Positions 15,614 to 23,618 of a stretch of 46,471 bases of DNA are shown in pieces (position 1 is the stretch's first letter; the number at the start of each line of letters is the position of its first letter). Made by a program: the position numbers and the translations under genes. A model generated the notes under the pieces. That model saw only the letters and a list, made by a program, of their open reading frames with translations. It was not told the DNA's origin and did not search any database. Source of the DNA: Thermoplasmata archaeon (lineage in GTDB: Archaea > Thermoplasmatota > Thermoplasmata > UBA10834); the NCBI GenBank assembly GCA_029864565.1, contig JAOTTD010000014.1, positions 1 to 46,471 on the forward strand, given 5' to 3'.

Positions 15614-16879
15614 CTGTCCATCAGGTCGCTACTGGACCAGTATGAGGAAACGGTGACTGTTAAGGGTAGGGTTTCCCGCGACCTCGAGGCCACCAAATAC
15701 TTGGCGAAGGCGGGTGATGCGCCCGTTCTTTTCGAGAACTTAGACGGGCACCGAGCTGTCGGCAACCTCTGGGCGAGTCGGAAGAGGATAGAGCACGCAC
15801 TCCGATCATCCTCTGAGCAGCTCTCCTTGCGCATGCTGGAAGCAATGGGGTCCCCAACACCTCCGCAGGAGATTGACAAGGCCCCGTTCGAGCAAAATGT
15901 GCTGACGGAATTCGACCTCAATGAGTCGGCGATTCCCAGATTCTTCGATGGAGATGGTGGACGGTACATAACGGCGGGAGTGATCATCACCGAGTTCGAG
16001 GGCAAGAAGAACATGTCCTTTCACAGAATGATGCTCATCGGCGAGAATCGCCTGGCGATCAGGGTCGTGCCTAGACACCTGCACGCATTGCACCGCAAAG
16101 CCAAAGCGAAAGGGGAGGAGCTCAAGGTCGCGGTGGCGATCGGACTATGCCCCTCCATCCTGCTGTCGGCTGCGATGACCGTGGAGCTGGGAACGGACGA
16201 ATTGGGGATCGCCAACACTCTCAGGCAACTCTGCCTGGGGGAGCCCGTGGCAGTTCGAAAAATCGTGAGCGGCCTCCTTGTCCCGGCTTATGCCGAATAC
16301 ATCTTCGAAGGAAGACTGACCGACCAGTTGGCGGATGAGGGACCATTCGTTGACATAACAGGCACTCAGGACCCGGTCAGGAAGCAACCTGTCCTTGAGG
16401 TCGACAGGATATACTACAGAGACGAGGCGATATTCCAGATAATTCTGCCGGCATCGCACGAACATTATCTCATGATGGGGATGCCCAGGGAACCTGTCAT
16501 TAAGAAGGCGGTGAGCGTGGCCGTCCCCGAAGTTCACGCTGTCCGGCTCACCGAGGGAGGCTGCTGCTGGCTGCACGGCGTCGTGTCCATTACAAAGCAG
16601 AAGGACGGCGACGCGGTGAACGCCATACTCGCGGCCCTCGGATCACACACTTCCATGAAGTTGGTCACGGTCGTTGACGAAGACATAGACGTTTACGATG
16701 ACAAAGCTGTGGAATGGGCCCTCGCAACCAGATTCCAGGGAGACAGGGATTTGGTCTTGGTCAAGAACGCCAGGGGCAGCAGCCTCGATCCGAGTGCGGA
16801 CAAGACGACAGCGAAATTGGGTCTCGACGCCACCAAACCCGTAGGATGCGCGGGTTTTGACAGGATAGAGCCACACTAG
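15614..16879 (+). CDS. UbiD-family (prenylated-FMN) decarboxylase
   Basis: UbiD-like decarboxylases use prenylated FMN to add or remove carboxyl groups on aromatic or unsaturated acids. Family marks are PVLFENLDGHRAVGN near the N terminus, RVVPRHLHALHRKAKA, VAIGLCPSILLSA and the C-terminal DEDIDVYD followed by VEWALATRFQGDRD. The first ATG/GTG in frame is GTG at 15653 (408 residues), but the 13 codons before it read LSIRSLLDQYEET, which matches the conserved UbiD N-terminal helix. I therefore place the start provisionally at the CTG at 15614; a frameshift near the ATG at 15609 is the alternative. No ubiX is in the window. Substrate is unknown; aromatic acid or menaquinone/ubiquinone-like intermediates are typical. 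Confidence 0.85.
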   Translation: MSIRSLLDQYEETVTVKGRVSRDLEATKYLAKAGDAPVLFENLDGHRAVGNLWASRKRIEHALRSSSEQLSLRMLEAMGSPTPPQEIDKAPFEQNVLTEFDLNESAIPRFFDGDGGRYITAGVIITEFEGKKNMSFHRMMLIGENRLAIRVVPRHLHALHRKAKAKGEELKVAVAIGLCPSILLSAAMTVELGTDELGIANTLRQLCLGEPVAVRKIVSGLLVPAYAEYIFEGRLTDQLADEGPFVDITGTQDPVRKQPVLEVDRIYYRDEAIFQIILPASHEHYLMMGMPREPVIKKAVSVAVPEVHAVRLTEGGCCWLHGVVSITKQKDGDAVNAILAALGSHTSMKLVTVVDEDIDVYDDKAVEWALATRFQGDRDLVLVKNARGSSLDPSADKTTAKLGLDATKPVGCAGFDRIEPH

Positions 16880-16914
16880 CCATCAGGCTGGACATAGGCC
16901 TGTTAGGCGAAAAC

Positions 16915-16924
16915 TCTTAAATAT
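16915..16924 (+). promoter_or_regulatory. TATA box of the IscA-like gene
   Basis: CTTAAATATT lies about 40 bases before the ATG at 16960. Confidence 0.5.
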
Positions 16925-16959
16925 TGTCCTTGCCTCACAACTACCTGAGGCGAGAGACC

Positions 16960-17277
16960 ATGGTGACAATTACGCCGAAGGCATGCGAGACAATCAAATC
17001 GATAGTGGCCGAAGAGAAGAAAGGCGATCCCATAAGGATAGTTTTTGCTGGATACTCGTGTTCCGGCCCCGCCTTCATGATGGCTTTTGACAAGAAGAAG
17101 GACGAGGACGTTGAGCTAAAAGAGGATGGCATTACCTTGATTTATGACAAGTCGCTCGAGGAGAATCTGAAGGATGCGACGATCGATTCTGTAGACACGC
17201 CTCAGGGACCGGGAGTGGTCGTAAGGGTGAAGCCTTCTGAACCGTCATGCGGCGGTGCCTGCGCTGGATGCCACTAG
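16960..17277 (+). CDS. HesB/IscA-like Fe-S biogenesis protein
   Basis: 105 residues from the ATG at 16960; an upstream TTG at 16924 would overlap the TATA box. The beta-rich body with TITPKACETIKSIV, VFAGYSCSGPAF and the PQGPGVVV stretch is IscA/HesB-like. Possible cluster ligands are Cys34 and the tail CGGACAGC (Cys97, Cys101, Cys104); the tail has one more cysteine than the classic GxCGC ending. It likely carries or transfers Fe-S clusters made by the desulfurase/IscU pair 12 kb away. A hydride-transferring or selenium-handling variant of this fold cannot be excluded. Confidence 0.75.
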   Translation: MVTITPKACETIKSIVAEEKKGDPIRIVFAGYSCSGPAFMMAFDKKKDEDVELKEDGITLIYDKSLEENLKDATIDSVDTPQGPGVVVRVKPSEPSCGGACAGCH

Positions 17278-17300
17278 ATTCATCGATCCATCCGGCAAAG

Positions 17301-17310
17301 TTAGATATGC
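17301..17310 (+). promoter_or_regulatory. TATA box of hef
   Basis: TTAGATATGC lies 26 bases before the GTG at 17332 and supports that start as leaderless. Confidence 0.5.
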
Positions 17311-17331
17311 CGGAGCTGCTGTCAAAGGTCC

Positions 17332-19674
17332 GTGTTCCTGGAGCACGACCTAATCAAGCCATTTAGCATCGAGCTGAGGGAGTACCAAGCCAACATTGCT
17401 CATGCTGCCTTGGAGGAGCCCACTCTGGTGGTGCTGCCCACAGGCATGGGCAAGACGGTCATAGCATTGTCCGTTATCGCGGAGGTCCTCAAGACCAAGA
17501 AGGGCGCCATACTCTTTATGGCGCCCACGAAACCTCTGGTGGAACAGCACGCGAAGTTCCTGAGAGAGCATCTCGTTGGCTTCGACCCGTTAGTTTTCAC
17601 AGGGGAGGTTCCGCCCGAGGACAGGAAGGACGGCTGGTCGAGCTCGAGGTTGGTCGTATCCACCCCTCAAGTGGTGGCGAACGACATAGATTCGAACATC
17701 GTCGATATCTCCGTATTCGACCTGGTCGTGTTCGACGAAGCACACAGAGCCGTGGGCGATTACGCCTATGTCCCCATCGGGAAGGCGCTGCTAGAGCACG
17801 ATTGCCTCATATTGGGCATGACCGCCTCACCGGGCTCGGATGTGTCTAAGATAGCCAACGTGTGTGAGAATCTTGGAATCACTTGGGTTGAGATTCGATC
17901 CGAGCTAGATGACGACGTCGTTGACTACACCCAAGATGTGAAGACCGAGTTCATCGGAGTTCCCATACAGGAGGGAATGGCAAGGATTGTCGCGCTGCTG
18001 AAGCAGATATTGGACGAACAGGTGGTGAAGCTCCGAGCCGCGGGATTCATCGACCCCAAGAAGCCGGTCACCACGCGGGACCTGCTCACTGCAGGGGCGA
18101 CTATCAGGGCGCAGCTCAACTCCGGCAAGAAGTCCTTCAATCTGTTCAGCATAGCCAGCGTACAGGCTCTTGCCATGAAGATCAACCACGGCATCGAGCT
18201 CGCGGAGACGCAGGGCAGGGGCGCCCTCGAGAGCTACTTTGAGAAGCAAGTCAAACAGGCTGAGGAGAACAAACGGTCGAAGGCAGTCAGGAGCCTCGTT
18301 AAGGACGCACGATTCCAGGAGGCCAGAACTCAACTGTACAAGATGACCAACGACCACCCCAAATTGGACAAGCTGATACCGATACTGAAGTCTCAATTCC
18401 TTTCCAAGCCCGAATCCCGGGCGATTGTCTTCACGCACTATCGTGATACGTGCGATCTGATCACCAACCGCCTGGGAGTCATCGAAGGCCTGCGTCCAGC
18501 CCGGTTCGTGGGCCAGTCTAGCAAGGGTGAGGACATAGGCCTCAAGCAGAAGGAGCAACGGGAAGTCATTGAGAGGTTCCAGAGCGGGGAGCACAACGTT
18601 CTGGTCGCCACATCCATAGCTGAGGAGGGACTGGACATACCCGCGACCGACCTGGTTGTATTCTATGAACCGGTACCTTCCGAAATCAGAACCATCCAGA
18701 GGAGAGGCCGAACGGGAAGGAGACAGGCTGGGAGAGTCGTAATAATGATGACCCGTGACACCAAGGACGAAGCGTACTTCTGGTCATCCCGCAAGAAAGA
18801 ACTCCAGATGAAACGCGAGCTCGAGAACCTCAGGAAGAAGTTGAGGGCGCGCAGGGGCCTGCCCGCAAGCCCCGCTCGGAGTGGTGCGATGGGGAGGAAT
18901 GAGATATCAGAACTCATGACCCCCGAGGAATTGACGGGGAGGGAGCAGCTGTCTCGCAGAACAGCCGATGTCAATGGTCAGAAATCCCTCTCCGAGTACG
19001 GCAAGAACGGCGACGTGACCCGCTCGGCATTGACGATTTCGCGGAGATTGGAGGGGAGCCCATTGCATGAAGGTCTTCTTGAAGCGGGGTTCTCCGTCAG
19101 AATCGAGGAAATGGAGTGCGCAGATTTGCTTATATCTGACAGGATTGGCGTGACGGTGAGAAGCGTCCGGGAATTCATTGAGGAGATATCGGACGGGGGG
19201 CTCTTCACTGCGCTGGCGAAGATGAAGCATCAGTTCCTCCATCCGATACTAATCGTCCAAGGCCCTCCAGAGGGCAAGGGCGCGGAAGCGGGAAACGCCG
19301 CGGTATACGACGCGCTCGGGTCGCTGCTTTCGGAGTTTAGAATGCCCGTGCTCTCCACCATCAGTGCGGCCGAAACCGTGTCGGCTCTCATAGCCCTACA
19401 CAAACAGGAGATTGAAAGGGCCGGCGGTCCCAAGGCATTCCAATCGACCCTTGACCCCGAAAGCCGGCAGCTGTTCCTCGTCCAGGGGCTGCCGAATGTG
19501 TCCGCCACTCTTGCCCAGAGGCTTCTGGAACGCTTCGGCAGCGTGAAAGGGATAGCTGACGCATCGCCGGAGCAGCTGATGGAGGTCGAGGGTGTGGGAA
19601 GGGTTATTGCCGATGGGATTCATACTGTGATACGGCTGAGATTCGAGAAGGGGGAAGCTCAGAATGCCAGATAG
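17332..19674 (+). CDS. hef: Hef helicase with degenerate ERCC4 nuclease domain
   Basis: 780 residues with a leaderless GTG start. Hef remodels stalled replication forks. The SF2 helicase is intact: Walker A LPTGMGKT (35-42), DEAH (135-138), motif III MTASPG, motifs V/VI with EEGLDIPATD and QRRGRTGR. An XPF/ERCC4-like domain follows at about residues 585-690 and a helix-hairpin-helix pair at about 715-770 (LPNVSATLAQRLLERFG, EGVGRVIADGI). In the nuclease core, where active enzymes have ERKx3D, this protein has T608-V-R-S-V-R-E614, so the acidic and basic catalytic residues are replaced. It is therefore probably a fork-remodelling translocase without nuclease activity, like FANCM. Its 3' end overlaps a small zinc-ribbon gene by 11 bases. 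Confidence 0.93.
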   Translation: MFLEHDLIKPFSIELREYQANIAHAALEEPTLVVLPTGMGKTVIALSVIAEVLKTKKGAILFMAPTKPLVEQHAKFLREHLVGFDPLVFTGEVPPEDRKDGWSSSRLVVSTPQVVANDIDSNIVDISVFDLVVFDEAHRAVGDYAYVPIGKALLEHDCLILGMTASPGSDVSKIANVCENLGITWVEIRSELDDDVVDYTQDVKTEFIGVPIQEGMARIVALLKQILDEQVVKLRAAGFIDPKKPVTTRDLLTAGATIRAQLNSGKKSFNLFSIASVQALAMKINHGIELAETQGRGALESYFEKQVKQAEENKRSKAVRSLVKDARFQEARTQLYKMTNDHPKLDKLIPILKSQFLSKPESRAIVFTHYRDTCDLITNRLGVIEGLRPARFVGQSSKGEDIGLKQKEQREVIERFQSGEHNVLVATSIAEEGLDIPATDLVVFYEPVPSEIRTIQRRGRTGRRQAGRVVIMMTRDTKDEAYFWSSRKKELQMKRELENLRKKLRARRGLPASPARSGAMGRNEISELMTPEELTGREQLSRRTADVNGQKSLSEYGKNGDVTRSALTISRRLEGSPLHEGLLEAGFSVRIEEMECADLLISDRIGVTVRSVREFIEEISDGGLFTALAKMKHQFLHPILIVQGPPEGKGAEAGNAAVYDALGSLLSEFRMPVLSTISAAETVSALIALHKQEIERAGGPKAFQSTLDPESRQLFLVQGLPNVSATLAQRLLERFGSVKGIADASPEQLMEVEGVGRVIADGIHTVIRLRFEKGEAQNAR

Positions 19675-19822
19675 GAAGTGCCCCATGTGCGACGGCACGT
19701 GCATCCTTAAGGTCATCATGACCGAGAGCGCTGACAAAGAAGAGGTCGATGTATGCTCTGCTTGTGGCACGATGTATCCGAGAGACAAGGACGCGGAGAA
19801 GTGCGATAAGCCCAAGGAGTGA
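19664..19822 (+). CDS. 52-residue zinc-ribbon mini-protein downstream of hef
   Basis: The ATG at 19664 lies inside the last codons of hef, implying coupled translation. The product begins MPDRKCPMCDGTC and holds a second CxxC (VDVCSACGTMYP), forming a four-cysteine treble-clef or zinc-ribbon knuckle (Cys6/Cys9 and Cys31/Cys34, with Cys13 and Cys47 extra). The tail is strongly charged (RDKDAEKCDKPKE). It may bind nucleic acid or a protein partner of Hef or of RNA polymerase, whose subunit gene rpoL follows 111 bases later. Existence is supported by overlap and the CxxC pairs; function is unknown. Confidence 0.7.
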   Translation: MPDRKCPMCDGTCILKVIMTESADKEEVDVCSACGTMYPRDKDAEKCDKPKE

Positions 19823-19892
19823 CGATTCGGACGAGCACGACCACGTTAGAACGTGACAGCCCCTCCCGGGGAGCAGGTTGGCATTGGCAGCA

Positions 19893-19903
19893 AGCTTTAT
19901 GAA
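19893..19903 (+). promoter_or_regulatory. TATA box of rpoL
   Basis: AGCTTTATGAA is centred about 36 bases before the ATG at 19934. Confidence 0.5.
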
Positions 19904-19933
19904 CCAATTGTCCATACGAGAAGTCCGAGCACC

Positions 19934-20209
19934 ATGGAGTTCAAGTTGGTCGAGAAGAAGAAGGACCTCATCAAGATAGAGATAGAGGACTCTGATGAGA
20001 CCCTCATATACCCACTTATCCACGAGCTGCTGCAGGATAAGAATGTCAAGGACGCCAGATATTCCACCGGGCACCCACAGCTGGACAAGGCAGTCCTAAC
20101 GGTCGTTGTGAAGGACGGCAAGCCACAGGCAGCCCTAAAGAAGGCAGCCAAATCGCTGGCCAACCAGTTCTTGGAGGCCAGGCAGCTCATAGAGAAGCAG
20201 CTTGGTTAG
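19934..20209 (+). CDS. rpoL: DNA-directed RNA polymerase subunit L (Rpo11)
   Basis: 91 residues, the usual size. RpoL pairs with RpoD (Rpo3) to form the alpha-like assembly platform of RNA polymerase. The conserved core DETLIYPLIHELLQDKNV and YSTGHPQLDKAVLTV is clear. A longer frame from 19853 would start upstream of the promoter and is rejected. The helical C terminus (LIEKQLG) is normal. Confidence 0.95.
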   Translation: MEFKLVEKKKDLIKIEIEDSDETLIYPLIHELLQDKNVKDARYSTGHPQLDKAVLTVVVKDGKPQAALKKAAKSLANQFLEARQLIEKQLG

Positions 20210-20259
20210 GGTGCGTCCGAAAGGTATTACTGTCCTCGGAAGATTCTGCTGATGTGACC

Positions 20260-21540
20260 ATGAACGAGGCGGACCTCGGATTAGAGTGTTTCTACAGCGA
20301 AGGCATACCAGGCATCGGCGGGAAGCTCAGGGTATCGCCAGAGGATTTCGCGGTCGATGAGATATCCGTCAGACCAGCAGAGAACCCTGATGGGAAGTAC
20401 GTCATTGCGATAGTCTGGCACAGGAACTGGGAGGCGAATAGGCTCTTGAGGAGGTTGGGCAACAACCTCCGTATCGGCAGGACGAGCGTGGGTTTCGCCG
20501 GCACGAAGGACGGGAGATCTGTGGCGACGCAGCTCATGTCCTTCAGAGCGAAGATCGAGACGGTGAATGGGCTCGAGATACCAGATGTTAAGATCCTCGA
20601 TGCCTACACGTCGAACCGGTCCATCTCCATAGGCGACCTCATAGGTAACAGGTTCTCGGTGGTTGTCAACGAAGTCGGCCAGGACGTTGAGACACGCGGG
20701 GTGTGCGAGGCCGTGCGCGAGAGGCTTGAAGGCATAGGTGGATTCCCCAATTACTTCGGAGTGCAGAGATTCGGGTCAGTAAGGCCAATAACCCACCTCA
20801 TAGGCAAGGACCTATCGAGGGGAGACCCCGAAGGAGCTGTCATGAGGTACGTCGCAAACCCGATGCAGAACGACTCGGAAGGAGATGATGCTAGATCGGC
20901 CCTCCAGCAATCAATGGATTTCAGGAAGGCGATGACGGAGTTCCCGACCAAGTTCACCTTCGAGAGGGTGATGATCTCCCACCTAGTAGAGAATCCCGAT
21001 GACTACATCGGCGCTCTGAGGAGACTGCCGAGGAACCTCCTGATGATGTTCGTCCACGCGTACCAGTCGTACATGTTCAACAAGATTCTCAGCGAGAGGA
21101 TACGTCGCGGGCTGCCCATACACGAACCCTTAGAAGGAGATTTGGTGTTGCCGCTCACCAAGAACGGCGTTCCAGATCACGACAACCCCATAGAGGTCAC
21201 CGAGCACAACATCGCCAAGGCTTCGAAGAACGCCGCGGAGGGCAAGGCGTTCGTCAGCGGGTCGTTGTTTGGCACCCAATCGGTGCTGGCCAGCGGAGAG
21301 ATGGGGGAGATCGAGCGCAAAGTCATAGAGAGCGAGGGGGTCTCATCCTCTGATTTCCAGATTGTCGGTTTGAGAGAGGCGTCATCAAAGGGCACTCGAA
21401 GGGAGCTGCTGGCTCCGATGAAAGACTTAGCCATCGAGTTCGACGACCAAGCAGTCGCGTTCAGGTTCATGCTCAACAAGGGATGCTACGCAACTTGTCT
21501 CCTTAGAGAGTTCATGAAGGCGGACATGTCTAAGTATTGA
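20260..21540 (+). CDS. truD: tRNA pseudouridine(13) synthase
   Basis: 426 residues from the ATG at 20260; a GTG two codons earlier is possible. It makes pseudouridine 13 in tRNA (the archaeal/eukaryal Pus7-TruD family). The catalytic aspartate is in FAGTKDGRSVATQ (Asp84), with FPNYFGVQRFGSVRP as the second family signature and the TruD insertion domain between about residues 190 and 330. The C terminus ends in FRFMLNKGCYATCLLREFMK, typical of archaeal TruD. It is 50 bases after rpoL and may share its transcript. Confidence 0.95.
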   Translation: MNEADLGLECFYSEGIPGIGGKLRVSPEDFAVDEISVRPAENPDGKYVIAIVWHRNWEANRLLRRLGNNLRIGRTSVGFAGTKDGRSVATQLMSFRAKIETVNGLEIPDVKILDAYTSNRSISIGDLIGNRFSVVVNEVGQDVETRGVCEAVRERLEGIGGFPNYFGVQRFGSVRPITHLIGKDLSRGDPEGAVMRYVANPMQNDSEGDDARSALQQSMDFRKAMTEFPTKFTFERVMISHLVENPDDYIGALRRLPRNLLMMFVHAYQSYMFNKILSERIRRGLPIHEPLEGDLVLPLTKNGVPDHDNPIEVTEHNIAKASKNAAEGKAFVSGSLFGTQSVLASGEMGEIERKVIESEGVSSSDFQIVGLREASSKGTRRELLAPMKDLAIEFDDQAVAFRFMLNKGCYATCLLREFMKADMSKY

Positions 21541-21589
21541 AGACCTCGCTGCAGAAGATTGGATTAGGCAAAATGGCATACGTGCTCCC

Positions 21590-21754
21590 ATGCGCCGCAA
21601 GAACGTCAAACGTTCAGTGCTTGTCTGCCCCCAGTGTGGTTCCGCGGACCTATACTACGAGGCGGCACTGATTACTGGCTATAAATACCACTGCAAGAAA
21701 TGCAGTTACATCGGCGCGTTTGTAATCGAGAAGGACCTCGAAGAAGAATCGTGA
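21590..21754 (+). CDS. 54-residue zinc-ribbon protein
   Basis: A short gene 49 bases after truD. It begins MRRKNVKRSVLVCPQCGS and has a second half with YHCKKCSYIGAFVIE, giving a CPxCG...CxxC zinc ribbon (Cys13/Cys16, Cys35/Cys38). Such ribbons occur in archaeal transcription and ribosome-associated proteins. The basic N terminus and acidic tail (EKDLEEES) argue for a real protein rather than a chance frame. It converges on the PAN gene with a 36-base gap. Function unknown. Confidence 0.75.
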   Translation: MRRKNVKRSVLVCPQCGSADLYYEAALITGYKYHCKKCSYIGAFVIEKDLEEES

Positions 21755-21790
21755 AGGGGTTTTGTCCATCTTCGACATGCCAACGGGCAA

Positions 21791-23014
21791 TCAGGCGAAC
21801 ATCGGCCCTGATTCCAGAGCCCTCTGGTCACCATCATCCAGGACCTTCGATATAGCCCTCTCCAGGTCGGACATCGCGACGATGTCCCTGTTCTCGCGAA
21901 TAGCGAACATGCCTGCCTCCGTGCAAATAGCCTTGATGTCAGCTCCCGTTGCACCATCTGCCTTACTGGCTAGGTCGTCTATGTTCACCGACTCGTCGAG
22001 GTTCATACGCCTTGAGTGGATTCCAAAGATCTCCACCCTGGCTTCGAAACTGGGTATCGGTATCTCGATTATCCTGTCGAATCTGCCTGGTCTAAGAAGC
22101 GCCTCGTCGAGTATGTCTGGCCTGTTCGTGGCTCCGATGATCTTGACGTCTCCCAATGGGTTGAAGCCGTCCAACTCGGCAAGTATCTGCATCAGCGTAC
22201 GCTGAACCTCACGGTCACCAGATGTGGCCAACTCGAGCCTCTTGGCACCCACGCTGTCGAGCTCATCGATGAACACTATCGATGGTGCCTTCTGTCGGGC
22301 GAGATCGAACAGTTCCCTCACCAGCCTCGCACCCTCTCCGATGTACTTCTGAACCAGCTCCGAACCTACGAAACGTATGAAGGTGGCGTTGGTCTGCTTG
22401 GCAACGGCCTTAGCAAGGAGTGTCTTCCCTGTTCCGGGCGGGCCTACCAGCAACACACCCTTGGGCGGATCTATGCCAACCCGCTTGTACAGCTCTGGTC
22501 TCAGCAGGGGATCCTCGACGGCTTCTCTTATCTCCACAATCTGCTCCTGCAAGCCGCCAATGTCCTCGTACGCGGTCTCTGGTTTCGCGATTATCTCAGC
22601 ACCGACGACTATCGGGTCCAGCGATGGAGGCAGCACGCCCATCACGGCTAGCGTCTGCTTGTTCAGAGCTACTCGTGCGCCCGCCTCTAGAAGTTCAGGC
22701 GACACGTAGTCCGATGTGTTCACCACGAAGTCGGGACCAGTCGAACTCTTCACGACGACGCGGCCATCAGCGAGAACATCTTTGATCTGGCCTATAATCA
22801 GCGGAGGAGCCTTTAGTCGCTCCAGCTCTGCCTTCAAGCGTTTGAGCTCCTTCTGAAGCCGTATCAGTTCCCCCTCGACGAACCTCTTCTCGCCCTCCAC
22901 CCGTCGAGCCTCCTCGACGAGCTCAAGGTTGCGTTCCTCGAGAACCGATAACCGTCTCTGTATTTCCTCGTAAAGCTCTGAGGGTTGTTCAGTTTCCACC
23001 TTGGTGCACCCCAT
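21791..23014 (-). CDS. pan: proteasome-activating nucleotidase (PAN)
   Basis: 407 residues. PAN unfolds proteins and threads them into the 20S proteasome. An N-terminal coiled coil (about 10-70), an OB-type domain (about 72-135) and a AAA+ domain with Walker A GPPGTGKT (191-198), Walker B FIDELD and the second region of homology ([20 protein letters not shown]) are present. The last three residues are Met-Phe-Ala, where most PAN proteins end in hydrophobic-Tyr-X for gate opening. A TATA box at 23041-23050 serves it. The gene is divergent from aMBF1. No proteasome subunit gene is in the window. Confidence 0.95.
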   Translation of the reverse strand: MGCTKVETEQPSELYEEIQRRLSVLEERNLELVEEARRVEGEKRFVEGELIRLQKELKRLKAELERLKAPPLIIGQIKDVLADGRVVVKSSTGPDFVVNTSDYVSPELLEAGARVALNKQTLAVMGVLPPSLDPIVVGAEIIAKPETAYEDIGGLQEQIVEIREAVEDPLLRPELYKRVGIDPPKGVLLVGPPGTGKTLLAKAVAKQTNATFIRFVGSELVQKYIGEGARLVRELFDLARQKAPSIVFIDELDSVGAKRLELATSGDREVQRTLMQILAELDGFNPLGDVKIIGATNRPDILDEALLRPGRFDRIIEIPIPSFEARVEIFGIHSRRMNLDESVNIDDLASKADGATGADIKAICTEAGMFAIRENRDIVAMSDLERAISKVLDDGDQRALESGPMFA

Positions 23015-23040
23015 TACTCAGTTTTATTTCGGCGCGTCCA

Positions 23041-23079
23041 GATTTATAATGATATAAGGTTAAATACTCTATTTATCCT
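23041..23079. promoter_or_regulatory. divergent promoter region of pan and MBF1
   Basis: ATTATAAATC on the minus strand (23041-23050) lies about 32 bases before the PAN start. On the plus strand, AGGTTAAATAC (23057-23067) and TCTATTTATCC (about 23068-23079) are both candidate TATA boxes for MBF1; the second gives better spacing to the ATG at 23110. The 95-base spacer is markedly AT-rich. Confidence 0.5.
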
Positions 23080-23109
23080 TTGCTGACTCTGTTCAAAAGT
23101 GTGGTTTTA

Positions 23110-23607
23110 ATGGTCTGCGAGATGTGCGGTAAGAACGTCACCTTCTGCAGGAAGGTGATTATTGAAGGCGTCCTTCTTGAAGTTTGCACCGAATGCGCAA
23201 AATTCGGCACTGAGGCCGAAAAAGGGAAAACGGCGATTCCGGGTCCCAAACCGATCATTGAGCAGCGGCTCGAGCGGCGCGAGAAGAGGTCCAAGCCGAA
23301 GGACGTTTACTCCGAGGGGGGCGCCGAGGAACTCGTCGAGGACTATGCCGCGCGAGTGAGGAATGCGAGATCACGCATCGGGATGACTCAGAAGGAACTT
23401 GCGATGAAGCTCAACGAGAAGCAGACCATCATCAGCAAAGTCGAGTCTGGCACTATGAGGCCGGACGAAAAGCTGATCAAGAAGCTCCAGAAGGAGTTGA
23501 AAATCGTGCTCAAAGAAAGAGCACCAGGAGAGATAGCGGCTCGCTCAACATCCTCAACATCAGGGGCTCTGACGCTGGCAGATCTAATCAAGTCGAAGAA
23601 GGAATGA
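23110..23607 (+). CDS. archaeal multiprotein bridging factor 1 (aMBF1)
   Basis: 165 residues. An N-terminal zinc ribbon with Cys3, Cys6, Cys26 and Cys29 (MVCEMCGKN, EVCTECAKF) is joined by a charged linker to a cro-type HTH at about 80-135 (RSRIGMTQKELAMKLNEKQT). This architecture is diagnostic of aMBF1, which binds ribosomes and basal transcription components. The ATG at 23110 is chosen over an upstream frame because the zinc ribbon starts there. A C-terminal Ser/Thr-rich tail ends in DLIKSKKE. Confidence 0.92.
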   Translation: MVCEMCGKNVTFCRKVIIEGVLLEVCTECAKFGTEAEKGKTAIPGPKPIIEQRLERREKRSKPKDVYSEGGAEELVEDYAARVRNARSRIGMTQKELAMKLNEKQTIISKVESGTMRPDEKLIKKLQKELKIVLKERAPGEIAARSTSSTSGALTLADLIKSKKE

Positions 23608-23618
23608 GCAACTTCGCT

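Noticed and set aside
16882-16904. Short CAGGC/GCCTG inverted repeat after ubiD as a hairpin terminator
   Set aside because: The stem is only five pairs and no T-run follows; archaeal termination relies on T-tracts.
17905-18594. 229-residue minus-strand frame inside hef
   Set aside because: It is antisense to conserved helicase sequence and has no recognisable domain.
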